From NCBI GenBank assembly GCA_034437895.1, contig DAOTTO010000483.1, positions 1-29,053 of the forward strand: 29,053 nucleotides of DNA, in the 5' to 3' direction. This DNA comes from JANRLJ01 sp034437895 (GTDB lineage Bacteria > Chloroflexota > Anaerolineae > Aggregatilineales > Phototrophicaceae). Position numbers and translations under genes: made by a program. Shown one piece after another: positions 16,074-23,856 of this stretch (position 1 is its first letter; every line of letters begins with the position of its first letter). Under the pieces are notes generated by a model. It was not told the DNA's origin. It ran no database searches and worked only from the letters and a program-made list of their open reading frames with translations.

Positions 16074-16102
16074 GCAGAATTTTCTGTGACCGTTCTGCCT
16101 AC

Positions 16103-16186
16103 TTAGCAGAGAATGGGCGCGGGTGATGTGATCTCGGCTACTCCGAGTTCCACATACACGATGTCGATTGTGATTGGGAACAACAT
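16103..16186 (-). CDS. Candidate 27-aa leader peptide, rich in Ile/Val/Leu
   Basis: ATG at 16186, TAA at 16103. The peptide begins MLFPITIDIVYVEL and ends SPAPILC. By count it has 5 Ile, 3 Val and 3 Leu in 27 residues. GAAAGGAAAAGG lies 5-6 bases upstream, a strong ribosome-binding site. A small hairpin, CTCGG/CCGAG (16133-16147), falls inside the ORF and could act as a pause structure. Its last codons form the alternative stem with the region just downstream. It could instead be a genuine microprotein; there is no run of one regulatory codon as in classical trp or his leaders. Confidence 0.5.
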   Translation of the reverse strand: MLFPITIDIVYVELGVAEITSPAPILC

Positions 16187-16253
16187 TTGCGCCTTTTCCT
16201 TTCTTATGACTTTAGTGCATAACGGGTAGTGACGGTTCATCAGGTACTTTTAC

Positions 16254-16283
16254 AAGATACCACAGCTTGTGAGTCGGTGTCAA
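16254..16283 (-). promoter_or_regulatory. Sigma70-type promoter for the small-protein operon leader
   Basis: On the minus strand a perfect TTGACA (16283-16278), an 18-base spacer and TATCTT (16259-16254) are preceded by a TG at the extended -10 position (TG-G-TATCTT). The predicted start, near 16247, is about 60 bases before the leader ORF. It faces away from nusB. Confidence 0.65.
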
Positions 16284-16407
16284 TACCCCAATTTCCCACT
16301 TTTTTGGGTAAAGTGCGTAATTTGATAAAGATTTTATGATGGGAGATTCGTCGGTAGGCAAAGTAAGGGAATTCAGGTAAACTGAAAGTAGAAAATGATG
16401 AGTTGCG

Positions 16408-16956
16408 TTGGAGTTTGAAATTAAATTGGAAGAGTACCATTCGGCAAGTGCGTTTGATTTTGACCCGCAAGATATCGTCGAGAGTGAGGTGGTTGAGCAT
16501 CCCGACCCGACGAATGAACGGAGTGCGGCAAGGCGCGTGGCGTTGCAGACACTTTATGAAGTAGATAGTGCTGGTCATGCGATTGAAATTGTGTTGCAAC
16601 AACAATTGGCCGCGCATGTCTTGACCGAAAAAACGCGCAGCTATCTCCAGCAACTTGTGATGGGCGTTATGGAAAATCGTCAGCGGTTGGATAAAGCGAT
16701 TCAGCAGTTTGCCCCTGAATGGCCTTTAGAGCAGGTTGCCATTATAGATCGCAATATTCTTCGGCTGGCAATTTATGAGTTTGCCATATTTTTACGGACT
16801 CCGGTGGGTGTTGCGATTGATGAAGCGGTAGAATTAGGAAAACTCTTCGGCGCGGAAGGCACACCGCGTTTTATAAACGGCGTGCTGGGCGCATTGGCGG
16901 ATGACCCGCTGGCTTTGCAGCAGTTACTCGAAAATGGGACGGAGAAGCTGTCGTGA
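16408..16956 (+). CDS. nusB: Transcription antitermination factor NusB
   Basis: RNA-binding antitermination factor that acts with NusE/S10 on boxA, chiefly for rRNA transcription. The NusB core starts near residue 38 with RSAARRVALQTLYEVDSAG. It continues through VMGVMENRQRLDKAI, EQVAIIDRNILRLAIYEF and the C-terminal VAIDEAVELGKLFG with FINGVLGAL, all typical. An acidic N-terminal extension of about 35 residues precedes the core. The TTG at 16408 is the first possible start because an in-frame TGA lies at 16399; a start nearer the core (a GTG around 16490) would give a more usual length. Its TGA overlaps the GTG of the tat gene (GTGA), indicating coupled translation. Confidence 0.9.
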   Translation: MEFEIKLEEYHSASAFDFDPQDIVESEVVEHPDPTNERSAARRVALQTLYEVDSAGHAIEIVLQQQLAAHVLTEKTRSYLQQLVMGVMENRQRLDKAIQQFAPEWPLEQVAIIDRNILRLAIYEFAIFLRTPVGVAIDEAVELGKLFGAEGTPRFINGVLGALADDPLALQQLLENGTEKLS

Positions 16957-17432
16957 ATATTTTGGGGATTGGCGGAACTGAACTCATCCTGATTCTGGTT
17001 ATTGCATTGATTATCGCTGGCCCCAAGCGAATGCTCCAATGGGCATATTTGTTGGGTAAATATACGGCTAGGCTGCGTTTAATGTGGGCGGAGCTGATGC
17101 AAGGGTTGCAACAGGAGATTGATGCCGCTGGGGTGGATTTAAAACTCCCCAAAGACATCCCCACCCGGCGTGACCTTAACCGACTGGCGGACAGCGCCCT
17201 CAAACCGATTAAGACCCCTTTTCAGCAGGCTGTGGACGAAGTGAAGGCTGAAGATAAGGCGATTCGTGAAGCTGCCAATTTGAAGCCGCTTCTTCAGAGC
17301 AATGGTCATGCGCCTGCCAAATCTTCGAGCGCAGTGCAGACCAGTACTAATCGGAATGAGTCCTCACCATCGCAAGATGCGCCGAATGCCGATTTTGGAA
17401 CATGGTCTGGCGCTGGAAAAAGTGAGAATTAA
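16953..17432 (+). CDS. Sec-independent translocase component TatA/TatB
   Basis: Single-pass membrane component of the twin-arginine translocon, which exports folded proteins. Residues 1-22 (MNILGIGGTELILILVIALI) form the short N-terminal helix. A GPKR hinge follows, in which the usual Phe before Gly-Pro is Ala. An amphipathic helix (about 28-60) and a polar tail up to residue 159 complete it. The long tail fits TatB better than TatA, but one A/B-type protein may do both jobs here because no second one is visible. It is translationally coupled to nusB by GTGA and ends 2 bases before tatC. Confidence 0.85.
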   Translation: MNILGIGGTELILILVIALIIAGPKRMLQWAYLLGKYTARLRLMWAELMQGLQQEIDAAGVDLKLPKDIPTRRDLNRLADSALKPIKTPFQQAVDEVKAEDKAIREAANLKPLLQSNGHAPAKSSSAVQTSTNRNESSPSQDAPNADFGTWSGAGKSEN

Positions 17433-17434
17433 CC

Positions 17435-18232
17435 TTGCCCCTATTAAAACTGCCTTTGCCTACACGTCGTCAGATTGAAAAATCGCCGTCCGCGCCCCTC
17501 GTTCCGCAGAGTAATGAACTGCGGATGGGCTTTTTTGAGCATCTCAACGAATTACGCGGACGATTGATGAGGTCGTTTTTGGCGGTTGTGTTAGGGACGC
17601 TTGTCGGGCTGATTACAGCATCGGAAGTGCTGCATTATTTGATTCGCCCGTATGCGGATCAACTGAGCGTGTTGGGGCCGACGGGCGGGGTAGTCGCTTA
17701 TTTCCGCGTGTCGCTGCTGGTCGGCGGCATTATTGCCATCCCTATGATTACCTATCAGGTCTTGATGTTTGTGATTCCTGGTCTGACTAAAAAAGAGAAG
17801 CGCACGGTCTTTTTATCCCTGCCTGCGATCACTGGATTATTTTTAATCGGGGTCGCTTTTTCGTGGTTTGTGTTGATTCCGCCCGCGATCAGCTTTCTGA
17901 ATGGGTTCGAGCCTGACTTATTTAAGTCGGAGTGGACGGCGGATAATTATCTGAGTTTCGTCACGTCGCTCTTGTTCTGGATGGGTGTCGCGTTTGAAAC
18001 ACCGCTGGTCTTTTTCATCCTATCGTTGATGGGGTTAGTGGGCGCACGGGTGCTAATTAAAAATTGGCGGGTCGCCATCGTTGGGGCAGCCGTAGCATCA
18101 GCCTTGATTACGCCAACCGTTGATCCTGTGAATATGAGCCTTGTGATGGGGCCGCTTCTGGTGCTTTATCTCCTGAGCATTATACTTGTTATGGTCGGAA
18201 GCCGAATTTTTACTAACGCCACCCGAAATTAA
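17435..18232 (+). CDS. tatC: Sec-independent translocase subunit TatC
   Basis: The core receptor of the Tat translocon that recognises twin-arginine signal peptides; polytopic inner-membrane protein. The signature MGFFEHLNELRGRL carries the conserved Glu. A VAYFRVSLLVGGIIAIPMITYQ segment follows, split as helix and loop, then the periplasmic loop with FEPDLFKSEW, and four more helices including ALITPTVDPVNM near the end. At 265 aa with six helices it is the normal size, with about 30 extra N-terminal residues. The start is TTG 17435, 2 bases after the upstream tat gene, so the three genes nusB-tat-tatC form one unit. Confidence 0.95.
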   Translation: MPLLKLPLPTRRQIEKSPSAPLVPQSNELRMGFFEHLNELRGRLMRSFLAVVLGTLVGLITASEVLHYLIRPYADQLSVLGPTGGVVAYFRVSLLVGGIIAIPMITYQVLMFVIPGLTKKEKRTVFLSLPAITGLFLIGVAFSWFVLIPPAISFLNGFEPDLFKSEWTADNYLSFVTSLLFWMGVAFETPLVFFILSLMGLVGARVLIKNWRVAIVGAAVASALITPTVDPVNMSLVMGPLLVLYLLSIILVMVGSRIFTNATRN

Positions 18233-18257
18233 GCCCAAACCGCCACTGTGTGAAATG

Positions 18258-18266
18258 TGGTACAAT
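18258..18266 (+). promoter_or_regulatory. Extended -10 promoter before the phosphohydrolase gene
   Basis: TGGTACAAT (TG-n-TACAAT) is one mismatch from a perfect extended -10. It lies about 94 bases before the start of the next gene and 26 bases after tatC. No clear -35 is visible. It suggests the gene at 18360 has its own transcript. Confidence 0.5.
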
Positions 18267-18359
18267 CTCGCGTGAATAAAGTATTTCACACGAGTCCTTT
18301 TTATGTCCCGCGCAGATATTCCCTTAATCACTTTTCATAATCATGATGGATAAATTTTG

Positions 18360-19766
18360 ATGCGATTCTTTACACGAGAGCGCAAAGCGGCGCGAGTCTT
18401 GGTGTTTGGGCTGGATTGTGCCGACCCGTACTTGGTTTTTGAACAATTTAAAGATGATCTTCCCACGCTGAATAAACTCGCAGCACAAGGGACATGGGGG
18501 CGGCTGGAATCGGCAGTGCCGTGTATCACCGTTCCTGCTTGGGCAAGTATGTTGAGCAGCCGCGACCCTGGCGTTTTAGGCGTGTATGGCTTTCGTAATC
18601 GGGCGGATTACAGTTACGATAAGATGACAACGGTGAATGCAAGCGCGATTAAAGTGCCGCGTGTGTGGGATATTTTGAGCGAGGCAGGGCGCGAATCGGT
18701 GGTGATAGGTGTGCCGCAGACCTATCCAGTGCGCCCGATGAATGGGCATCTGATAAGCTGTTTTTTAACGCCGAGTGTCGAAAGCGCTTTTACCTATCCG
18801 GCGGTATTTAAGCAGGAAGTCTTGAAAATTACGCCTGAGTATGATTTTGATGTCAAAGACTTTCGCACAACGGACAAAGCTGGCTTGTTGCAACGCTTAT
18901 TTGATGTGTCAGAGACTCAGTTCAAGCTGCTTGCACACGCCATAAAACATAAGGCGTGGGATTTCTTTATGCACGTCGATATGGGAGTGGATCGGGTGCA
19001 TCATGGCTTTTGGCGTTTTCATGACCCGCAGCACCGCCTTTATACGCCGGACAGCTTATTTAAAGATGCGATCCGCGATTATTATAAAATGATGGATCGG
19101 CATATCGCGGCTTTGATAGCATTAGCGGGTGTTGATGTCACGGTGTTAGTTGTCAGCGATCATGGCGTAACACGCATGGACGGCGGAATCTGCTTAAATG
19201 AGTGGCTGTGGCGTGAAGGCTGGCTAGTGCTGAAGACTCCGCCGCGAGAAGGCGAATTGATGCGGTTTGAGGACGCTGAGGTCGATTGGTCACAGACCAA
19301 GGCGTGGGGTTCGGGTGGTTATTATGGACGCGTCTTTTTGAATGTCGCCGGACGCGAACCGCAAGGGATTATTCCGGCGGAAGCATATGAGCAGGTGCGC
19401 GATGAATTGGCAGCGGCGTTAGAGGCGATTCCCGGTGCAGCGGGTGAGAAGCTGAACACCCGTGCGATTAAGCCGCAGGATGTGTATACGCAAGTGAACG
19501 GAATCGCGCCGGATTTGCTCGTTTACTTTGGAGACCTACATTGGCGCTCAGTGGGCAGCCTAGGACACGGCAAGCATTTCACATTGGAAAATGATACGGG
19601 GCCGGATGATGCCAATCATGATACGCACGGCTTATTTATCTTGTATGAGCCGGGAAAGCGCGGATTGGGGCAGATCCAGGGACATCAACTGATGGACATC
19701 GCGCCGACGCTCTTAGATCGGATGCGGGTGGCTGTTCCTACTATGATGCAGGGGAAAATTATCTAG
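18360..19766 (+). CDS. Alkaline-phosphatase-superfamily phosphohydrolase (type I phosphodiesterase/nucleotide pyrophosphatase-like)
   Basis: A 468-aa metal-dependent hydrolase, predicted cytosolic since no signal peptide or membrane helix is seen. The AP-fold metal sites are visible: Asp in VFGLDCADP, the nucleophile region CITVPAWASMLSSRDPG, then HVDMGVDRVHHGFWRFHDP, VVSDHG, and SLGHGKH near residue 400. The residue often seen as Thr in 'AWTS' is Ala here. The Thr of ITVPAW is an alternative nucleophile, so the catalytic residue is uncertain. YGFRNRADYSYDKM and VPQTYPVRP are long conserved-looking blocks of a subgroup frequent in Chloroflexota. ATG 18360 is preferred over the adjacent TTG. 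The substrate is unknown. Confidence 0.85.
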   Translation: MRFFTRERKAARVLVFGLDCADPYLVFEQFKDDLPTLNKLAAQGTWGRLESAVPCITVPAWASMLSSRDPGVLGVYGFRNRADYSYDKMTTVNASAIKVPRVWDILSEAGRESVVIGVPQTYPVRPMNGHLISCFLTPSVESAFTYPAVFKQEVLKITPEYDFDVKDFRTTDKAGLLQRLFDVSETQFKLLAHAIKHKAWDFFMHVDMGVDRVHHGFWRFHDPQHRLYTPDSLFKDAIRDYYKMMDRHIAALIALAGVDVTVLVVSDHGVTRMDGGICLNEWLWREGWLVLKTPPREGELMRFEDAEVDWSQTKAWGSGGYYGRVFLNVAGREPQGIIPAEAYEQVRDELAAALEAIPGAAGEKLNTRAIKPQDVYTQVNGIAPDLLVYFGDLHWRSVGSLGHGKHFTLENDTGPDDANHDTHGLFILYEPGKRGLGQIQGHQLMDIAPTLLDRMRVAVPTMMQGKII

Positions 19767-19833
19767 GAGAGGTCGATGGAGGTGACACATCTGCCACCCC
19801 CACCATTTACCCTCTCACAAACGAGTGACAACT

Positions 19834-22746
19834 TTAGGCTTTAGTCCGTGTTTCCATGCGGTTGGCGATGAATTTTTCAAGTTCAACCGCAAATAGGACA
19901 ATGGATGACAGCGCGATTGAGATCAATAATTCATCGAACTTCAAAGCGGTTGTCTTGAAGATATTCTGCAAAAAGGGCAGGTAGATTACCGCGAGTTGCA
20001 GCACGAAAGTGGATAATATCGCCCAGAACAGCAGCATATTCTTTTTGAAGAATTCGCTGAAAAACGAAATCCGATCTCCACCGTGAATTGCCATGACATG
20101 GAACAACTGTACGAAGGCCAGCACGGTAAAGGCAATACTGCGCGGTACTTTTTCCGCTTCGCCTAAAATGCCTGTGCTGCCTTCTTCTCCTTCGTCGCTG
20201 TTTTCTAAGAGGGCAAGGCGCTCTTCAACGCTCAGGGTATCCCACTCGACCGGCACAATATCTTCATTCGTCAGGTCAACGACTTCGGCACGCGTAAAGT
20301 TCTCAAGATCAAGCGTTTCGCTGAACGGTGCCATGCCGTAGCTGGTGAAGCCATAAACGAATCCGGCGAGGGTTAAAACGCCAATGAGCGCCCCTACCCA
20401 CACAATATGCCGCCCCATCCCGCCCGCAAAGATGCTCTCATTCATCGGGCGCGGCTTACGCTTCATCACGTTCTTTTCGGGACCTTCAAAGCCCAGCGCA
20501 ACTGCCGGAAGTCCATCGGTCACGAGGTTAATCCACAAAATTTGAATCGCGATCAGCGGAATCTTAAGGCCGATCATCAATGCAGTAAACATGACGAGAA
20601 TTTCACCGACATTACAACTGAGTAGGTAACGCACAAATTTACGGATATTGTCATAAATAATGCGGCCTTCTTCTACTGCGGCGACGATAGACGCGAAGTT
20701 GTCATCCGTCAGCACCATTTCCGCCGCACCCTTGCTCACGTCTGTGCCAGTGATGCCCATTGCTACGCCAATATCGGCTTGTTTAAGCGCGGGTGCATCG
20801 TTTACGCCGTCGCCCGTCATCGCCACGACTTGATTTTTCGTTTTGAGGACTTGGACGATGCGTAACTTATGTTCGGGGGAGACACGGGCAAAAACGGAAG
20901 TTGTATCCAATGCTTTGGAAAGTTCATCGTTAGACATTTTATCAAGCTGATTGCCTGTAATTGCCTTTTGATCGTCCTGTGTAATCCCTAAATCATGGGC
21001 GATGGCTTCCGCTGTGAGGGCATGGTCGCCCGTAATCATCACGCTGCGGATTCCGGCTTCACGCGCAACGCTAACTGCTTCTTTGGCTTCTGGACGTGAG
21101 GGGTCTACAATACCGACCAAGCCTAGCAAGTAAAGCTGACGCTCCATTTCTGGGTTGATTTCCTCTGGGAGGGCTTCCAACGGACGATAAGCGATGCCTA
21201 GTACACGCAGCCCACGCGCTGCCATGCTATCGACTTCGGCTAACCAGCGCTGACGACGTTCTTCCGTCAACGGTTCTGGGCCGTCGGGTACATGCTCATA
21301 AGTCGCCCATTCGATGAGCTTATCGGGTGCGCCTTTGGTGATAGCAACAAAGCCTTTATCCGGGAAAATATCCTGTGCGTCTTGGGTAGCCACGCGATGA
21401 ATGGTCGTCATGGCTTTGCGCTCACTGCTGAAAGGCAGTTCTGCTACACGAGGCATATCTTTTTCCAGTTGGCTGCGCGTCCAGCCTACTTTTTCTGCTG
21501 CGACGATTAACGCGCCTTCGGTTGTATCGCCGATGACTTTGACTTGATCGCCGCCTTTTTCCAGATTGGCATTAGTCGAAAGCGCCATCGCCTTTAAGAA
21601 GCGCCCAACGGCTTTATCAGTGCGTGGGTCAAGCGGTTGATTATTTTCTTGAAAGAACTGCCCTTGTGGGGTATAGCCGATACCACTGACCCTAACGTTA
21701 TCGCGTCCAGGGAGGGCAAGCTGGGTCGCCGTCATCTCATTTTTGGTCAGCGTTCCGGTTTTATCCGAGCAGATAATCGTTACCGAACCGAGTGTTTCTA
21801 CGGCAGGCAGGCGGCGGATGAGGGCATGGCGCTGTACCATACGATTCGCGCCTAATGAGAGTGCGATGGTGATGATGGCGGGTAAGCCTTCGGGGACGGC
21901 GGCAACGGCTAAACTAATGGCGACAAGGAACATTTCTCGTGCGGGAATGCCACGAAGTAGCCCGGCAATAAAGACGATGGCGACCACAACCAGCGCCGCA
22001 GTTGCTAAAGTTTGCCCCAATTGGTTCAGACGTTTTTGCAGCGGCGTAATGCCTTTTTCCACTTGCAGTAGCAGTGACGCGATATTGCCGAGTTCGGTCT
22101 TAAGACCCGTGTTGGTGACGATCATCGTCCCACGCCCATAATTGACGGCTGTACCCATAAAGACCATATTAATGCGGTCTCCGAGGGCGATTTTTTCGCT
22201 ACTTTCTAGCACATCAATCTTCTTATCGACAGGCTGCGATTCTCCGGTAAGGGCGGCTTCTTCCACCTGTAGGTTGATGCTTTCCACCACGCGTCCATCG
22301 GAAGGGATGCGATCTCCTTCTTCTAGAAGGACGATATCACCAGGAACAAGTTCTTCAGCACTTAGTTGGCGCAGTTCGCTGTCCCGTCGGACGCGAACCA
22401 GCGGCACCTGAAGTTTGCTTAAGGCGGCTAACGATTGTTCAGCACGAAATTCTTGATAAATACCAAGTGCAGCATTTAATACCACGATGATGAGAATGAC
22501 AATGGTATCGGTGGGTTCGCCGGAAAAGAAAGAAATTAAGGCGGCGGCAATTAAGATTAAGACCATTAAGTCGGTGAATTGACCAAGTACAAGTTTAAAC
22601 CAGTTTGTCCCCTCGCCAGTGGGGAGGACATTTTTGCCGAATTCATCTTGGCGCTTCGTGACCTGTGAGTCAGTTAGACCACTTTCTATACTGACTTCGA
22701 GTTGTTTGAGTGTTTCTGGCACGCTCAACTTATAAAAATCTGTCAT
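19834..22746 (-). CDS. Calcium-type cation-transporting P-type ATPase (PMR1/SERCA-like, P2A)
   Basis: A 970-aa ATP-driven cation pump of the inner membrane, most likely exporting Ca2+. The order of parts is classical: N-terminal cation-ATPase domain (1-60), M1-M2, actuator domain with LTGES (166-170), M4 with VPEGLPA (284-290), phosphorylation site CSDKTGT (D328), nucleotide-binding domain, hinge TGDGVNDAPALKQADIG, and M5-M10. NLVTDGLPA in M6 together with the M4 PEGL favours Ca2+ over Na+/K+ or Mg2+. Residues about 802-868, between M7 and M8, form an unusually acidic loop (18 Asp/Glu against 3 Arg/Lys). The ribosome-binding site CGGAG sits in a small hairpin loop. The gene is convergent with the phosphohydrolase. 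Confidence 0.95.
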   Translation of the reverse strand: MTDFYKLSVPETLKQLEVSIESGLTDSQVTKRQDEFGKNVLPTGEGTNWFKLVLGQFTDLMVLILIAAALISFFSGEPTDTIVILIIVVLNAALGIYQEFRAEQSLAALSKLQVPLVRVRRDSELRQLSAEELVPGDIVLLEEGDRIPSDGRVVESINLQVEEAALTGESQPVDKKIDVLESSEKIALGDRINMVFMGTAVNYGRGTMIVTNTGLKTELGNIASLLLQVEKGITPLQKRLNQLGQTLATAALVVVAIVFIAGLLRGIPAREMFLVAISLAVAAVPEGLPAIITIALSLGANRMVQRHALIRRLPAVETLGSVTIICSDKTGTLTKNEMTATQLALPGRDNVRVSGIGYTPQGQFFQENNQPLDPRTDKAVGRFLKAMALSTNANLEKGGDQVKVIGDTTEGALIVAAEKVGWTRSQLEKDMPRVAELPFSSERKAMTTIHRVATQDAQDIFPDKGFVAITKGAPDKLIEWATYEHVPDGPEPLTEERRQRWLAEVDSMAARGLRVLGIAYRPLEALPEEINPEMERQLYLLGLVGIVDPSRPEAKEAVSVAREAGIRSVMITGDHALTAEAIAHDLGITQDDQKAITGNQLDKMSNDELSKALDTTSVFARVSPEHKLRIVQVLKTKNQVVAMTGDGVNDAPALKQADIGVAMGITGTDVSKGAAEMVLTDDNFASIVAAVEEGRIIYDNIRKFVRYLLSCNVGEILVMFTALMIGLKIPLIAIQILWINLVTDGLPAVALGFEGPEKNVMKRKPRPMNESIFAGGMGRHIVWVGALIGVLTLAGFVYGFTSYGMAPFSETLDLENFTRAEVVDLTNEDIVPVEWDTLSVEERLALLENSDEGEEGSTGILGEAEKVPRSIAFTVLAFVQLFHVMAIHGGDRISFFSEFFKKNMLLFWAILSTFVLQLAVIYLPFLQNIFKTTALKFDELLISIALSSIVLFAVELEKFIANRMETRTKA

Positions 22747-22764
22747 ACATTAGCTCCGTAATGT
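22747..22764 (-). promoter_or_regulatory. Hairpin presenting the P-type ATPase ribosome-binding site
   Basis: On the minus strand ACATTA (22764-22759) and TAATGT (22752-22747) are perfect inverted repeats. They enclose CGGAGC, the Shine-Dalgarno sequence, immediately before the ATG at 22746. A six-base A/T-rich stem is weak, so it may open and close with temperature or translation. Confidence 0.4.
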
Positions 22765-22881
22765 CTTTGCCTGTTGAAAGTATTTGCGGTTTGCAATTTA
22801 ATCTGGGCAGAACTTTATAGTCTTGACTTTCTGTGAAAATGTATCCCCCCATTTTTTAGGGGTATTTTACGATATTTCTAA

Positions 22882-23628
22882 CTATTCACTTACTTCAAGA
22901 CGAATTTCAAAATCCGCCAAGACTTCATCGCCATTAAAATGGAACTCGTCTTCCGAGAGGGTTATGATGTAAAGGGTGTCAAGCCGAAACCGCCCGATGA
23001 TGGCTTCGGTGATTTCTTCACCCCTGATGGCGGCGAGTTCATCCAATCTCCCTTCTGCCGAGTCGATGCGATTGAGCGCAACGACAGGATAAAAATCACC
23101 ATTGAGATGGATATAATGCAGGGAAAACGATTGTTCTGAACGAATCCGATAGTATTGGCTGCCTTCCGCGCTGCTGATCTGTCCTGTCATCGGCGAATCA
23201 AGCGTTATTTGCGGGATTAAGTTGAGAGTAAGGCGAAATTGACCGGTGCTTTCACCCATCGCGCCACCTTCGCGGGTCGCCGTAATCGTGTACCCATCAG
23301 AGGCGGCGAGGGACGCTACGAGTACCGTGTTATCGACGCTATAAGCAGCGGTTGTGTCCGCTAAAATGATTCCCTCAGAAGTCCGCAAAATCAGGACGGG
23401 TGCCCACAGCGGATTGAAAAATGAGCGATCTAGCGACTCCATTTCGATGACGATCACATCTCCTGTGTTTCCTGCAAACGTATAGCTATTTTCGTAGATG
23501 CTGTCCGAGATTTCGCCGGCAACGACATCGCCATAAGCTAAAGTAGGGGAGGTTTGCGCGTGAAAGGGGATATGAAAAGCTGTTAACAGCACTATAAGCG
23601 CAAAAAGAGTGCGTGGGGACATACGCAT
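22882..23628 (-). CDS. Secreted protein with PPC-like (pre-peptidase C-terminal) beta domain
   Basis: A 248-aa protein. The signal peptide (about 1-25, LFALIVLLTAFHIPFHAQ) directs it outside the membrane. Residues about 30-135 match the bacterial PPC-domain pattern: VVAGEISDS, YTFAGNTGDVIVIEM, PVLILRTSEGIILADT, YTITATREGG, and GQFRLTLNLI. The second half (about 140-248) looks like another, more divergent beta-sandwich of similar layout. No peptidase domain is attached, so it is probably a stand-alone surface or periplasmic binding protein. The start may be the third codon (ATG 23622), which has better spacing to AAAAGG. The region between it and the ATPase gene has only a short CCCC/GGGG hairpin. 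Confidence 0.75.
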   Translation of the reverse strand: MRMSPRTLFALIVLLTAFHIPFHAQTSPTLAYGDVVAGEISDSIYENSYTFAGNTGDVIVIEMESLDRSFFNPLWAPVLILRTSEGIILADTTAAYSVDNTVLVASLAASDGYTITATREGGAMGESTGQFRLTLNLIPQITLDSPMTGQISSAEGSQYYRIRSEQSFSLHYIHLNGDFYPVVALNRIDSAEGRLDELAAIRGEEITEAIIGRFRLDTLYIITLSEDEFHFNGDEVLADFEIRLEVSE

Positions 23629-23736
23629 TGCCTTTTATTCGTTATTTATGAGTAATATAGTGAATATTACGGCATAACCCGGAATTGGACAAACAAAGAA
23701 GACGATCAAGCGGATTGGAGACTATAGGCTTGTGCC

Positions 23737-23760
23737 GGGAACGACACGCAGGGCGTTCCC
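23737..23760. repeat. Short palindrome in the gap downstream of the oxidoreductase operon
   Basis: GGGAACG (23737-23743) and CGTTCCC (23754-23760) are perfect inverted arms around a 10-base loop. There is no T run. It lies between the secreted PPC-like protein and the beta-subunit gene, and may be an intergenic repeat unit. Confidence 0.35.
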
Positions 23761-23809
23761 TAGAGTGAGCCAAATTGAACCGAATCCAGTTTTTGTATTC
23801 AAATGACCT

Positions 23810-23841
23810 ATCCAAAGGCATGAAACATCACACCTTTGGAT
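23810..23841 (-). terminator. Possible transcript end of the 2-oxoacid oxidoreductase operon
   Basis: A perfect 9-bp stem, ATCCAAAGG (23810-23818) with CCTTTGGAT (23833-23841), and a 14-base loop lie 15 bases after the beta-subunit stop. There is no real T run, so termination is uncertain; a 3'-end stabilising hairpin is equally possible. Confidence 0.35.
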
Positions 23842-23856
23842 GATGATTGGGCTAGA

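Larger units (their letters stand above)
15863..16253 (-). ncRNA. Structured leader RNA of the small-protein operon (candidate attenuator)
   Basis: This stretch has no full-size gene. Read on the minus strand from a start near 16247 it contains, in order: a 27-codon ORF (16103-16186); hairpin GCAGAA/TTCTGC (16074-16098); terminator-like hairpin T1 (16043-16073); terminator-like hairpin T2 (15970-16010); hairpin CCTGTTTCA/TGAGACAGG (15921-15939); hairpin CTGGC/GCCAG (15901-15913); and the ribosome-binding site of paralogue A. An alternative stem, TCTGC at the ORF end with GCAGA just after it (16106-16110 with 16094-16098), competes with the GCAGAA/TTCTGC hairpin. This is the layout of a translation-sensing attenuator. 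The regulated signal is unknown. Confidence 0.55.

Noticed and set aside
15863..16253. Riboswitch or T-box as explanation for the structured leader
   Set aside because: I see no T-box sequence or recognisable riboswitch core; the short ORF with its own ribosome-binding site fits an attenuator better.
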